From Clostridia bacterium (GTDB lineage: Bacteria > Bacillota > Clostridia > UMGS1883), in assembly GCA_017414645.1 (NCBI GenBank), contig JAFQLL010000004.1, positions 1 through 34,529 of the forward strand: 34,529 nt of DNA. The letters run 5' to 3'. The notes beneath the pieces were generated by a model. The model was not told the origin of the DNA, did not search any database, and worked only from the letters and a program-made list of their open reading frames with translations. The position numbers were made by a program, and so were the translations under genes. Positions 23,625 through 32,775 of the stretch are shown in pieces; within the stretch, counting starts at the first letter, position 1, and each line of letters starts with the position of its first letter.

Positions 23625-24479
23625 TTATTCTGCCAGAAACTTCTTCAATTCTTCCATGCGTTCTATTGCATCGTTGTAGCCGTCGTGATAGAGCTTATCG
23701 AGCTTATCGTGGTCAAGCTCCATACGGGCAACCTCAACGGGTTGCTTGGGACGGAACACAAAAACATCGCCGAGTTTTTCGTGCTCTTCAATGTAGGCAA
23801 GAGCTTCGTTGTATTTTATGTGCCTTGTAGCTGCCGCTTCGGCAAACTTGGGATACTTTCTGCCATAGAGCTTCTTAATATAGGTTACCTCGGAAGAAGG
23901 CTTTTTAACAAAGCCCTTATGCTGTGTAAGTATTACCACAGCCTTGCTGTTGCCATGCTCTAAACTATATTTTGCGGGAATAGAGTCAAGTATGCCTCCG
24001 TCGAGATATTTTTTTCCGTTTATATGTACCATACGCGAAATGATGGGAAGCGATGCAGAAGCACGAACCATGTCCATGTCACGCTGCAAATCTTCTACAT
24101 GAAGGTATTCAACCTCGCCTGTTTCCACATTTGCACAAACGGTGTAAAACTTGCAGGGGTTGTTTCTGAAGGCCTCGTAGTCTGCAGGCTCAAGCTTATT
24201 GGGCAAAGTGTCGTAAACAAACTTAACACCAACCATGTCACCTGTAAGAAAAAGGCTGCGCTTTGAGCAATAACGCCAGTCATTCATATATTTCATGCTT
24301 ATATTGTAGGTTCTTCCGCGCTGCTTTGTAATGAAATTCTGTCCGAAGGTTGCACCTGCGGAAACGCTGTAGCAGTTGTCAAATTCTATATTATGATCCA
24401 GAAAGGCATCCAGGATACCTGCGGTGTACAAACCGCGGGAGCCGCCGCCTTCCAGTATAAGTGCTCTGCCGTCGTTCAT
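23625..24479 (-). CDS. Patatin-like phospholipase family protein
   Basis: A 284-aa Ser-Asp lipid hydrolase. The oxyanion loop GGGSRG is at residues 11-16, the nucleophile Ser40 sits in SVSAG (the usual GxSxG with the first Gly replaced by Ser), and the catalytic Asp160 is in YLDGG. The sequence RASASLPIISRMVHINGKKYLDGG is typical of the YjjU/RssA-like bacterial group. No signal peptide. SD AAGGAGATTTTTT before the ATG. It follows the DUF2779-type gene by 46 bases on the same strand. The physiological lipid is unknown. Confidence 0.92.
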   Translation of the reverse strand: MNDGRALILEGGGSRGLYTAGILDAFLDHNIEFDNCYSVSAGATFGQNFITKQRGRTYNISMKYMNDWRYCSKRSLFLTGDMVGVKFVYDTLPNKLEPADYEAFRNNPCKFYTVCANVETGEVEYLHVEDLQRDMDMVRASASLPIISRMVHINGKKYLDGGILDSIPAKYSLEHGNSKAVVILTQHKGFVKKPSSEVTYIKKLYGRKYPKFAEAAATRHIKYNEALAYIEEHEKLGDVFVFRPKQPVEVARMELDHDKLDKLYHDGYNDAIERMEELKKFLAE

Positions 24480-24525
24480 GAAAAAATCTCCTTCTTGTAG
24501 TCTAAGCTACATTTTACTCCATCTT

Positions 24526-25935
24526 TCAGTAAAATTCAAGCTTTTCCCAAAGTTTTATCATTGCAAGGGTGTCCAAGGCGCAATATTCTCTCAAATCGCG
24601 CATTGCGTTTTCCTTTTCCTTGCCGCTCATTCTGCCAAGGCGTGCATATACGCTTTCTGCCTGCTGACCGTTTTTAATTGCCATGCGTGAATAATCAAGC
24701 TCGGGGCAGTCGGGATAAAGGGCGGGCAAAACCTTTTTGAGGCTGCTCTTTCCTTCCATAGCCCTGTTCACAAGCACCTTTTTTGCAAAGGGCTTTTCAA
24801 GGTCAACCAAATTATTTACTATAACTTCAAGCTTGGAAGCAGACTTAGGATGGCGCTTCATGAGCCTTTCAATACAAATTTTTTCGTAGTCGGAATACAT
24901 TAAAACGCAGTGGTCCTTGCCTATGCATTTGCAAAGCTCTTTGATAACTTCTTTTTCGCAGTAATGTTCTCCGTCACCGATAAATTCAAAATGCACAGGC
25001 TCTGCGCCTTCCTTTTCAATAAGGTGATAGGAAAACTGTGTTATAACGGTATCCATAGGCGCAAGGAATTTTTCCTTCGGGCGGAAAACCTCCATAGTTT
25101 CAAAGTCAAGAAAGCCCAATGGATAGTGAAGAGTTTTTAAGAAGGAGGCAATTTCCTCCTTGGAATACACGTCTTCATCAGTGCTTCTCACCAGAATTTC
25201 GCGCTTTGTTTTGTCATCGCAGTCGGGCATTTTTGCAAAGCTGTCAACGGTTTTAACACCCTTCTGGAAAAGGCTCATTTTCTTTGTAAATGGTATGGAC
25301 TTAAGGGTAAAAATACTGTCCTCGCTTTTTGCAAAGCAGCTTTCAAGGTAAGGGCATGAGCCGCAAAGCCTTGTAAGAGAAGGCTCGGGAATAGCTTCAA
25401 GAGCAATGTTTTTCAGTATTCTTTCAAGCCTTTCCTCCAGCTTTTTTTGTCTGCGGTAGTTATTAACATTAATAACGCTGAGTGTCTTCCCCTTCATGCC
25501 TTCACGGTCGATGGCGCAGACAAAGCAGTTGCCCACCTTTACCCCCGACTTTTCCATTATTATTTTTGAAAAGAGCACCTCGTCAATCCAACGGGTGTAA
25601 CGGCTTGTGGGGCGCACCGCATATATATCGTATGCCCCGTTTTCAAGCATTATAACATCGCAGCGGGCAGATGCTCCGTTATGAATAAAAGTTGCATTGT
25701 AGATGACCTCTTCCCCTTTTTCCACAATGGCACGTGTATCGAGAGCTGCGCGCTTTGTGTCGCCGTAAACCCACACGCCGTCGGGGAAGCTTCTGAGCAT
25801 GTCGCTCTGTATGTCATGAAGCCTTGAGGACATGTTGTACTTGTCCTTTAAGCTTTTGTAATTTTTGTCCCGGGCTGTCAGATATGCCTGACGGCTGCAA
25901 CCGTTGAATTTTGTAAAATTAAGCTGGTTAACCAT
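24526..25935 (-). CDS. DUF2779-type protein: degenerate Cas4-like nuclease fused to DEDD exonuclease
   Basis: A 469-aa protein in two parts. Residues 1-205 resemble Cas4/AddB nucleases with an Fe-S cysteine set: Cys13, then Cys191-x2-Cys194-x5-Cys200. The PD-(D/E)xK core is partly lost: Asp93 is present (ARCDVIM), but where E-x-K is expected the sequence reads A106-V-R108 (YDIYAVRPTS). Residues about 270-469 form a DnaQ/RNase H-like DEDD exonuclease: Asp277 and Glu279 (FLDFET), Asp349 (YSDYE), Asp455 (YCALDTLA). This layout matches the DUF2779 family. AGAGGTGAGGAC precedes the ATG. It is 19 bases after the acetyltransferase fusion gene. No cas genes are nearby, so a CRISPR role is not supported. 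Its DNA or RNA substrate is unknown. Confidence 0.82.
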   Translation of the reverse strand: MVNQLNFTKFNGCSRQAYLTARDKNYKSLKDKYNMSSRLHDIQSDMLRSFPDGVWVYGDTKRAALDTRAIVEKGEEVIYNATFIHNGASARCDVIMLENGAYDIYAVRPTSRYTRWIDEVLFSKIIMEKSGVKVGNCFVCAIDREGMKGKTLSVINVNNYRRQKKLEERLERILKNIALEAIPEPSLTRLCGSCPYLESCFAKSEDSIFTLKSIPFTKKMSLFQKGVKTVDSFAKMPDCDDKTKREILVRSTDEDVYSKEEIASFLKTLHYPLGFLDFETMEVFRPKEKFLAPMDTVITQFSYHLIEKEGAEPVHFEFIGDGEHYCEKEVIKELCKCIGKDHCVLMYSDYEKICIERLMKRHPKSASKLEVIVNNLVDLEKPFAKKVLVNRAMEGKSSLKKVLPALYPDCPELDYSRMAIKNGQQAESVYARLGRMSGKEKENAMRDLREYCALDTLAMIKLWEKLEFY

Positions 25936-25954
25936 GTCCTCACCTCTTTTCGTT

Positions 25955-27439
25955 TTATTTTATTCTGTGCACGCCCTTTGGCTCGTAGCCTAAAAGATGG
26001 CCCAGCCCCAGATAGTCGCACATAAGGAATATAATTGAGAGCCACATTTCTGTGCCTTTTAAGCTTGCCTCTGTTCCAAATTTGAACGCAAAGCCCTCTT
26101 TGGTGTATTTTTCCATAAACACAGGAAGCATTTTCACACACCATGCCTCGCCCTCGCTTTGACGGTATGGTGTAAAGCCTTTTAAAAAGTACAAGGGATG
26201 TATAATGTCCAATGCATCGCAGGCATTGTCGGGCACACCCTTTGCTTCGGCATATTTTAAAACAGTATCTACCGCTTCCTTTGCGTAGGCAACCTTCAGC
26301 TTAAACTGGTCGTAGGTGCCACGGGTTAAGCGATAGTAGCCGTTAACACGAAGGTTCATATTATCACCATCGCCCCAAAGACCATCTGCACACTGATGCA
26401 GGCTAAGCCATGTAAAAAGGCTTTCGGGCATTTTCCCGCCATAGTGCTTTTTGTTCATATATAGAGCAGTTGCGTAGATGTCGGTATTATGCCCTGCATC
26501 CCATGCATCACTATTCCACTTAAAGCTGTCCATAAAGCTCCATGTGTCAAGGTTTTCAACATACTTGAACTGCATGGGCTTTTCGCCTAAAATTTCAAGG
26601 GCGTAGGATGCCGACATAACGCATTCGTATTCGTGAATATCTTTCTGGAAAGCTCTTATTTCTTTTACGAGCTCGTCCTTTGTTGCCTGTTTGGGAACAG
26701 AGTTAAAAAGTGCCGCAATTTCAACTGCATCACACACAGCTCTGCGTTTTTCTTTATCGTTTTTAGAGTTTACAAATGCGCCGTCTTCAAAATGATGTGT
26801 TAAAACACTCTGATATGTTTCTTTTGCCACGCGGGCAAAATCGACAATCTTCTTTTGGAATTCCTCGCTGTTTTTCACACCTGCAAGGCGGTTTTTTATA
26901 ACCTTTGCCGGGTTCCCGCCTACGATAGAATAGGGTGCAACATTTTTTGTTACCACTGCCCCTGCACCGATTATGCTGTGCTCGCCGATTGTAACACCGT
27001 CGGTAACAACTGCATTTGCACCAATCCATACATCGTCACCGATGACTATTCCTTTGCGGATATTAGGCTGTGTACAGATAGGTTTTTCGATGTCGGAAAA
27101 GCCATGGTTTTCACCAAATATCTTTGCACCGGGAGCGATACGCACACAATTGCCCATGGTAACCTTTCCGTGCACAACACAGAAGGTATTAAAGGAGCAG
27201 TTATCACCTGCTGTTATATCAAGGCTTCTTAAAAGGGCATGGGAGCTTATAAGGGTTCTTTTGCCAAAGGCACCTTTTACGCCGTATATATGCGCCTCCC
27301 GGGATATAACGCTTTCTTCGCCAAATACCATGCCATAGTTTTTCGAAAGCTCTTTTTGCCATGCAGCCTGCTCCGCTTTCTCTTTTTCGTTAAGGCTTAT
27401 CCAAGGCAAAAACTCGTATTCTTTTTCAAAATAGCTCAT
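25955..27439 (-). CDS. Hexapeptide-repeat acetyltransferase fused to a helical (toroid-like) domain
   Basis: A 494-aa protein. Residues about 45-185 form a left-handed beta-helix of maltose/galactoside O-acetyltransferase type: repeated [IV]-G-x-x hexapeptides ([52 protein letters not shown]), catalytic His112 in GENHGFSD and the end signature [14 protein letters not shown]. Residues about 200-494 are predominantly helical with repeated aromatic blocks ([40 protein letters not shown]), reminiscent of alpha-toroid folds; I do not recognise the family. GGTGATTTAA precedes the ATG. It is followed by DUF2779 and patatin genes. Probably acetylates a sugar or nucleotide-sugar, with the second domain acting on or binding the same substrate (inference). 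Confidence 0.8.
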   Translation of the reverse strand: MSYFEKEYEFLPWISLNEKEKAEQAAWQKELSKNYGMVFGEESVISREAHIYGVKGAFGKRTLISSHALLRSLDITAGDNCSFNTFCVVHGKVTMGNCVRIAPGAKIFGENHGFSDIEKPICTQPNIRKGIVIGDDVWIGANAVVTDGVTIGEHSIIGAGAVVTKNVAPYSIVGGNPAKVIKNRLAGVKNSEEFQKKIVDFARVAKETYQSVLTHHFEDGAFVNSKNDKEKRRAVCDAVEIAALFNSVPKQATKDELVKEIRAFQKDIHEYECVMSASYALEILGEKPMQFKYVENLDTWSFMDSFKWNSDAWDAGHNTDIYATALYMNKKHYGGKMPESLFTWLSLHQCADGLWGDGDNMNLRVNGYYRLTRGTYDQFKLKVAYAKEAVDTVLKYAEAKGVPDNACDALDIIHPLYFLKGFTPYRQSEGEAWCVKMLPVFMEKYTKEGFAFKFGTEASLKGTEMWLSIIFLMCDYLGLGHLLGYEPKGVHRIK

Positions 27440-27476
27440 TTAAATCACCACAAATTTCCGAAAGCTTACAACAAAT

Positions 27477-27500
27477 AAGGAGCAACCTTGGTTGCTCCTT
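27477..27500 (-). terminator. Terminator after galE
   Basis: Perfect AAGGAGCAACC/GGTTGCTCCTT hairpin, 10 bases beyond the galE stop, followed on the minus strand by ATTTGTT. The stem is strong, the T-tail modest. Confidence 0.75.
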
Positions 27501-27510
27501 ACGTAATGGT

Positions 27511-28521
27511 TTAGTTCAAGCCCTGAGGGTTGTTCTTCTGCCAGTTCCAGGAATCACGACACATGTCTTCAAGATTCTTTTCAGCCTTCCAGCCGAGCTT
27601 TTCAAGAGCCTTTGATGCATTTGCGTAGCATTCTGCAACGTCGCCGGGACGGCGTTCTTTAACCACATAGTTAATGGTAAGGTCATTTGCCTTTTCGAAA
27701 GCCTTTACAACGTCAAGAACGCTGTAGCCGATGCCTGTACCAAGATTGAAAATTTCTGTGCCTGTATTTTTGTCTGCGTATTCAATAGCCTTTACATGAC
27801 CCTTTGCAAGGTCAACAACGTGGATATAGTCACGCACACCTGTACCATCATGTGTGGGATAGTCGTCGCCGAAAACGCTGAGCTGAGGAAGCTTACCTAC
27901 AGCAACCTGTGTGATAAAGGGCATGAGGTTGTTGGGAATACCGTTGGGGTCTTCACCAATTCTGCCGCTTTCATGAGCGCCGATAGGGTTGAAGTAACGA
28001 AGAAGCACCACGCTTAAGTCCTTGTTTGCAACGGCTGCGTCAGTAAGAATCTGTTCGATCATGTACTTTGTCCAGCCGTAGGGGTTTGTACAGCCTGTGT
28101 CCATGCCTTCTACAAGGGGTACCTGCTTGGGCACACCGTATACTGTTGCGGAAGAAGAGAACACAATTTTACTGCAACCGAATTCTTCCATAACTTCTAA
28201 CAAAGCAAGAGAAGAGTCGATATTGTTTCTGTAGTAGGAGATGGGAATTCTTACACTTTCACCAACAGCCTTAAGGCCTGCAAAGTGAATAACCGCATCA
28301 ATTTTGTTTTCTGTAAAAATTTTTCTGAGAGCGTTCTTGTCGCAGCAATCTGCTTCGTAGAAGCCAAAATCCTTACCTGAAATTTCCTTGATTCTGTTGA
28401 GTGCTTCGGGCTTACTGTTGGAATAGTTATCAACAATAACAGCCTCGTGACCTGCCGCAAGAAGCTCAATGCAGGTATGGGAACCTATGTAACCTGCGCC
28501 GCCTGTAAGTAAAACTTTCAT
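27511..28521 (-). CDS. galE: UDP-glucose 4-epimerase
   Basis: A 336-aa NAD-dependent epimerase interconverting UDP-glucose and UDP-galactose in the Leloir pathway and for exopolysaccharide precursors. It shows the Rossmann motif GGAGYIGSH (7-15), [12 protein letters not shown], the SSSATVYG strand (122-129) and the catalytic Tyr148-x3-Lys152 (YGWTK), then [17 protein letters not shown]. The length is exactly that of bacterial GalE. The ATG at 28521 is preceded by AAGGGGAATAGGATT. Single-gene unit with its own promoter and terminator. Confidence 0.96.
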   Translation of the reverse strand: MKVLLTGGAGYIGSHTCIELLAAGHEAVIVDNYSNSKPEALNRIKEISGKDFGFYEADCCDKNALRKIFTENKIDAVIHFAGLKAVGESVRIPISYYRNNIDSSLALLEVMEEFGCSKIVFSSSATVYGVPKQVPLVEGMDTGCTNPYGWTKYMIEQILTDAAVANKDLSVVLLRYFNPIGAHESGRIGEDPNGIPNNLMPFITQVAVGKLPQLSVFGDDYPTHDGTGVRDYIHVVDLAKGHVKAIEYADKNTGTEIFNLGTGIGYSVLDVVKAFEKANDLTINYVVKERRPGDVAECYANASKALEKLGWKAEKNLEDMCRDSWNWQKNNPQGLN

Positions 28522-28554
28522 AATCCTATTCCCCTTTTCTTTATTATCTACTTA

Positions 28555-28583
28555 ATTTTATCAAAACAAATGCAACTTGTAAA
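28555..28583 (-). promoter_or_regulatory. galE promoter
   Basis: Minus-strand -35 TTTACA (28578-28583), 17-base spacer, -10 TAAAAT (28555-28560), 33 bases before the galE ATG. Confidence 0.65.
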
Positions 28584-28603
28584 GGGTTTTAGAAAAGAAA
28601 AGC

Positions 28604-28632
28604 TTTAATTTTTTAGTTATATGTAGTACAAT
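28604..28632 (+). promoter_or_regulatory. Promoter of the plus-strand SpoIVB-like operon
   Basis: Plus-strand -35 TTTAAT (28604-28609), 17-base spacer, -10 TACAAT (28627-28632). It is divergent from the galE promoter. A 59-base leader follows, with a GTCGGG/CCCGGC stem (28639-28664) and a CACC/GGTG pairing that covers the ribosome binding site (28671-28686). Confidence 0.55.
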
Positions 28633-28691
28633 GAGGGTGTCGGGTTGATTTTACGGAGCCCGGCTAATCCACCTTTAAAGGCGGTGACATT

Positions 28692-30134
28692 TTGCTTCTT
28701 GGTTTACTCAGCATTTTATTTCCCGTGGCGGCTTCTTTTGCCTCAACATTCTTTTGCTTTCATTCATTCTATTCAGAAGATATAGTTTTTTCTTTGGTGT
28801 TATGCACCGTGGCTGCCATTATTACGTTTTTTATAATTCTTCCCACAAAACCTCATTACAGGTTTGTTTTGTCTTTTACGGGCACGCTTTTGGTTGTTAA
28901 CGGCGTTTATAACATTATACCTTCAGCTTTTACTACACTTTTCGTCTTTGTAGCAGTATGGTTTATTCCCGTTAAAAAGGCTAAGAAGCGCATTCTTTTC
29001 ACCTATGACAACACCTTGGTTACCATTGTTGAAAAAAGGCCTTCTAAAGTAAAAAGCTCACTCAGACATTTTGCTGCATTAATTTTCATTACAAGCGTCC
29101 TTCTGTTTGCGCTCACCTTTACCCTTCCTTTTCACGATGGTATATGGGGCGTGCGCGCTTTTCCCATAAGCCTTGCCGAAAAGCCTTTAGCCGGGGATTT
29201 TGCCGTTCCCTCGGGAATGGTTACCTGTGCTGTAGGCTACGACACTGCGGCAATTTATGTAGATGCCTTTTCTGACGTTGAAACTGAAGAGGGCACTGTG
29301 CCCTCACCTGCCCAAGCTGCAGGCATGAAAAAGGGCGACGTAATTGTAACAATAAACGGTCAAAGGGCAAAAACCTCAGATTTTATAAAAAATGGTCCCA
29401 CGGGCGAAGAGTCTGTTTTTGAGGTTATGCGCCTCACCGAAGACGATTCAACTGAAACAGTGTTTTTAAAAATAACGCCTGCATACAGTGTCCCGGATGA
29501 GCGCTATATGATAGGCATACTCTATTACGACAGCTTGCTTCCGGGGTTATATCAGACCTTGCAGACCATAAGCTTTACCTATCCCGATACTCACTACTTT
29601 GCGGCTACTGCTCATGCCTCGGAAACAAAAGATATGAATTACTACACAAACGTACTGAAAAAAGCTCACGTTACAGGGCGTGATGAGACAGGGCTTACCG
29701 GCAATATGGGTGAAACCCTTGGGGAAATTGCATTTTCCAACCGCTACGGCTCCTTTGGTTATTGGAAAAACACGGAAGGAGAAATGCTGCCTATTGCGAA
29801 GAAAAACGAAATAAGGCTTGGAAGAGCAACTATTCTCTCGGGCTTTGAAGGCGGCTCTGTCAAGGAATACACTGCCACTGTTACAGGCACCTACCGCATC
29901 GATAACCGCGATGTTATCTGCCTTACTGTAGACGATAAGGCAATTGTACGCGCCGGTGGCGTTACCCGCGGAATGAGCGGAAGCCCTGTAATACAGAACG
30001 GAAAAATAATTGGCGCATTGTCCAATACCGACAACAATGGCTATTACTCATACGCAAGCTTTGCCTACGATATGGCATATGAAATTTATCTTGGAAAAGA
30101 CATTATAAAAGAAAAAAAGGAGATGACACAATGA
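28692..30134 (+). CDS. SpoIVB-like S55 serine peptidase with PDZ domain and multi-helix N-terminus
   Basis: A 480-aa protein. The first 95 residues hold three to four transmembrane helices and a further one spans about 125-146. A PDZ domain follows (about 195-265, AGMKKGDVIVTINGQ), then a chymotrypsin-like S55 domain with candidate triad His308 (ATAH), Asp414 (VDDK) and Ser429 in RGMSGSPVIQNGKIIGA; the Asp-Ser spacing of 15 matches B. subtilis SpoIVB. The canonical GALGH around the His is replaced by AATAH. Classical SpoIVB has one N-terminal anchor, so the membrane part here is unusual. The start is a TTG behind AGGCGGTGA. It overlaps the next gene by four bases. A role in sporulation signalling is possible but unproven. 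Confidence 0.85.
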   Translation: MLLGLLSILFPVAASFASTFFCFHSFYSEDIVFSLVLCTVAAIITFFIILPTKPHYRFVLSFTGTLLVVNGVYNIIPSAFTTLFVFVAVWFIPVKKAKKRILFTYDNTLVTIVEKRPSKVKSSLRHFAALIFITSVLLFALTFTLPFHDGIWGVRAFPISLAEKPLAGDFAVPSGMVTCAVGYDTAAIYVDAFSDVETEEGTVPSPAQAAGMKKGDVIVTINGQRAKTSDFIKNGPTGEESVFEVMRLTEDDSTETVFLKITPAYSVPDERYMIGILYYDSLLPGLYQTLQTISFTYPDTHYFAATAHASETKDMNYYTNVLKKAHVTGRDETGLTGNMGETLGEIAFSNRYGSFGYWKNTEGEMLPIAKKNEIRLGRATILSGFEGGSVKEYTATVTGTYRIDNRDVICLTVDDKAIVRAGGVTRGMSGSPVIQNGKIIGALSNTDNNGYYSYASFAYDMAYEIYLGKDIIKEKKEMTQ

Positions 30135-31237
30135 AGCTGGAATTAAATGCCCCTTTAACCGACACCCGCAATTACGGTGTTGACCTTTTAAGAATAGTTG
30201 CAATGTTTATGGTGCTTTTTCTGCATATTTTAGGCAACGGCGGCATTCTCTTCGAAGTAGAAGTGCTTAGCTCGCACGGGCTTACGGCATGGTTTTTTGA
30301 AATGGCAACCTTTTCGGCAATAAACTGCTACGGGGTTATTTCGGGCTATGTGGGTGTGAATGCTAAATATAAGTATTCTAACCTTGTAATGCTGTGGCTT
30401 CAGGTGGTTTCCTACAGTGTTATCATTACACTCGTATACCATTTGCGCTATCCCGCCCTTGTGCCTCTCAGTGCATTCAAGGCGGCGCTTACACCCATTT
30501 GCAGCAAGCAATACTGGTATGTAACTGCCTACGCAGGCATGTTTCTTTTAATGCCCGTTTTGTCAAAGGGAGCAAAGGCTCTTACAAAAAAGCAGTTTAA
30601 GGCAACGCTTGCAGCTTTGTTTGTTGCCCTCAGCCTGCTCCCCTCGCTTTTTACAAATGATATTTTTGCTACACTTTGGGGCTATACCCTTCTCTGGCTC
30701 AGCTTTTTATACCTTGCAGGTGCATATGTAAAGCTTCATGGCTTGTTCAAAAACAGCGCAAAAATTTCACTTGCTGTTTATGGGGGATGTACAATTTTTT
30801 CCTGGGTGTTTAAGCTCTGGGAGGAAAACGTATCAAAGGAAGGTAAATATGCTGACCTGGCCTCGGGCTTCATTGCACAATACACCTCTCCGCCCATGCT
30901 TATATCCGGCGTTGCGCTTTTTGTATTGTTTGCAAATCTCAACATTCCGTCTTTTCTTAAAAAGGCTGTTAAAATTATATCTCCTTGCGCCTTCGGTGTT
31001 TACATTATTCATGCGCACCCGCTTTTGTGGGACCGTCTTATAACCTACCGCTATGCTCATTACATAGATTATAACCCCTTTGTGATGATACTGCTGGTAG
31101 CCTTGACGGCAATTGTAATGTTTGTGCTCTTTACCTTTATTGACTTTATCCGACTTAAAATTTTTGAGGCATTAAAAATAAGACAGCTGCTTTTAAAGCT
31201 TGAAAATAAACTGACAGGAGGAATGTGGGATTGTTGA
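30131..31237 (+). CDS. Acyltransferase-3 family membrane protein
   Basis: A 368-aa integral membrane O-acyltransferase of the OafA/YrhL type with about ten transmembrane helices. It begins with the family N-terminus (NYGVDLLRIVAMFMVLFLHILGNGG, His in helix 1) and has the later motif QYWYVTAYAGMFLLMPVL and the near-C-terminal FGVYIIHAHPLLWDR. It probably O-acylates an extracellular or cell-wall glycan. The ATG overlaps the SpoIVB-like stop (ATGA), so translation is coupled. The acceptor is not known. Confidence 0.92.
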   Translation: MKLELNAPLTDTRNYGVDLLRIVAMFMVLFLHILGNGGILFEVEVLSSHGLTAWFFEMATFSAINCYGVISGYVGVNAKYKYSNLVMLWLQVVSYSVIITLVYHLRYPALVPLSAFKAALTPICSKQYWYVTAYAGMFLLMPVLSKGAKALTKKQFKATLAALFVALSLLPSLFTNDIFATLWGYTLLWLSFLYLAGAYVKLHGLFKNSAKISLAVYGGCTIFSWVFKLWEENVSKEGKYADLASGFIAQYTSPPMLISGVALFVLFANLNIPSFLKKAVKIISPCAFGVYIIHAHPLLWDRLITYRYAHYIDYNPFVMILLVALTAIVMFVLFTFIDFIRLKIFEALKIRQLLLKLENKLTGGMWDC

Positions 31238-31506
31238 GTTATTTTTATATTGCCGTAACGGTATGGAACGTTCTTCTTTTTGTAATGTACGGTATTGACA
31301 AATTCAAGGCGAAGCACCACATGTGGCGCATAAGCGAATTTATGCTCATTGCACCTGCATACATTTTTGCATCCTTCGGTGCAATGCTGGGAATGATAGT
31401 TTTCAACCATAAAACCAGCAAAACAAAATTCCGCATACTTGTTCCATTGTCTTTTATTTTTAACGTAATATGTGCGGTTGCCATAAAAAAATGGATGCTA
31501 CTGTAG
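31231..31506 (+). CDS. DUF1294 family small membrane protein
   Basis: A 91-aa protein with three hydrophobic helices and the DUF1294 marks YGIDKFKAKHHMWRISEFMLI, GAMLGMIVFNHKTSKTKFRI. A GTG at 31225 is in frame but only 3 bases from the AGGAGG site, so the TTG at 31231 (or 31234) is the likelier start; this also matches usual family N-termini. It overlaps the acyltransferase stop. The last codons (WMLL and stop) lie inside the bidirectional terminator at 31491-31517. Function of the family is unknown. Confidence 0.85.
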   Translation: MLSYFYIAVTVWNVLLFVMYGIDKFKAKHHMWRISEFMLIAPAYIFASFGAMLGMIVFNHKTSKTKFRILVPLSFIFNVICAVAIKKWMLL

Positions 31507-31517
31507 GTAGCATCCAT
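31491..31517. terminator. Bidirectional terminator between converging operons
   Basis: Perfect ATGGATGCTAC/GTAGCATCCAT stem with a five-base loop. Read on the minus strand it is followed by seven T and ends the proBA transcript (proA stop at 31524). Read on the plus strand it is followed by TTCTATTT. Its left arm and loop are coding sequence of the DUF1294 gene. Confidence 0.85.
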
Positions 31518-31523
31518 TTCTAT

Positions 31524-32765
31524 TTATCTTATCTGACCTGTGCCTTCAATAATATATTTATAAGACGTAATTTCTTTTAAACCCATGGGCCCACGGGCAT
31601 GAAGCTTTTGTGTTGAAATGCCCATTTCTGCGCCAAAGCCGAATTCACCACCATCGGTAAAACGGGTGGATGCGTTGTGATAAACCGCTGCCGAATTAAC
31701 CTCGTGCAAAAACTTGTTTGCAGTTTCCTTGTTTTCTGTAATAATGGCATCGGAATGATGGGTGGAATATTTCTCCACATGGTCAATTGCCTCTTCAACG
31801 CCCGACACGACCTTTACGGATATGATAAGGTCAAGAAATTCGGTTGCAAAGTCTTTCTCGGTAGCTTCCTCCACGGCAATGTGCTTTCTTGTTTTTTCAC
31901 AACCAAGCACACGGCAGCCCTTTTCAAGCAATGCGTTATAGATAACGGGCAGAGCGGTTGATGCAATGTTTTCATGCACAAGAAGGCTTTCGCAGGCGTT
32001 GCACACCCCTGTACGCTGTGTTTTTGCGTTTACAATAATATCACGTGCCATTTCTACCGAGGCTTCCTCGTCCACATAGATGTGGCAGTTACCTGTGCCG
32101 GTTTCAATAACGGGCACCGTTGCATTTTCAACAACACTTCTTATAAGACCTGCGCCTCCGCGGGGAATGAGCACATCAAGATATTCGTTCATTTTCATCA
32201 TGCTTGTTGCGCTTTCGCGGCTGGTGTCTTCGCAGAGCATGATGGCATCGGGCATAATAGCTGTGCCTTCAAGTGCCTGACGCATTATTTTAACCAAGGC
32301 TTTATTGGAATTTATTGCATCGCTGCCGCCACGCAGAAGGGCGCTGCTACCGCTTTTAAGACAAAGCACAGCCGCATCCACGGTAACGTTGGGGCGAGCT
32401 TCATAAATGATGCCGATAACACCCATAGGGACACGCACCTTTTTAAGCTTAATGCCGTTGGGGCGCTCCCACTCTTCCATAACCTCGCCGATGGGGTCGG
32501 GCAGCAAAACAATTTCTTTAACAGAATTACTGAGGGCTTCCACTCTTTTATCATCGAGCATAAGGCGGTCCACTAAAGACTCCTTCATGCCCTTTTCGCG
32601 CGCTGTGGTAATATCCTTTTTGTTTGCTTCAATAATTTCTTCTGCGTTCTTTAAGAGAGCATCTGCAATAAGCAACAATGCTTCGTTCTTTTCTTTTTCG
32701 GTTCTGAGCATAATGCTTCTTGCCGCAGCCTTTGCTCTTTTGCCGGCTTCCTGTACTGTAATCAT
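31524..32765 (-). CDS. proA: Gamma-glutamyl phosphate reductase
   Basis: A 413-aa NADPH-dependent reductase converting gamma-glutamyl phosphate to glutamate-5-semialdehyde, the second step of proline synthesis. Typical blocks are visible: [63 protein letters not shown], the catalytic Cys in [13 protein letters not shown], and [22 protein letters not shown] use the ATG at 32765, since AGGA lies 8 bases ahead of it and the length then fits the family; an ATG at 32774 has no spaced site and the frame is open to 32837. It follows proB by 10 bases. Confidence 0.96.
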   Translation of the reverse strand: MITVQEAGKRAKAAARSIMLRTEKEKNEALLLIADALLKNAEEIIEANKKDITTAREKGMKESLVDRLMLDDKRVEALSNSVKEIVLLPDPIGEVMEEWERPNGIKLKKVRVPMGVIGIIYEARPNVTVDAAVLCLKSGSSALLRGGSDAINSNKALVKIMRQALEGTAIMPDAIMLCEDTSRESATSMMKMNEYLDVLIPRGGAGLIRSVVENATVPVIETGTGNCHIYVDEEASVEMARDIIVNAKTQRTGVCNACESLLVHENIASTALPVIYNALLEKGCRVLGCEKTRKHIAVEEATEKDFATEFLDLIISVKVVSGVEEAIDHVEKYSTHHSDAIITENKETANKFLHEVNSAAVYHNASTRFTDGGEFGFGAEMGISTQKLHARGPMGLKEITSYKYIIEGTGQIR

Positions 32766-32775
32766 TTCTACCATC

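Noticed and set aside
24526-25935. Cas4-like domain as a hint of a CRISPR-Cas locus
   Set aside because: No repeat-spacer array and no other cas gene in the window; the domain architecture is that of DUF2779 proteins.
31974-32576. Plus-strand open frame of 200 codons opposite proA
   Set aside because: It is antisense to a clearly real gene, has a Cys/His-rich composition typical of antisense frames and no ribosome binding site or family resemblance.
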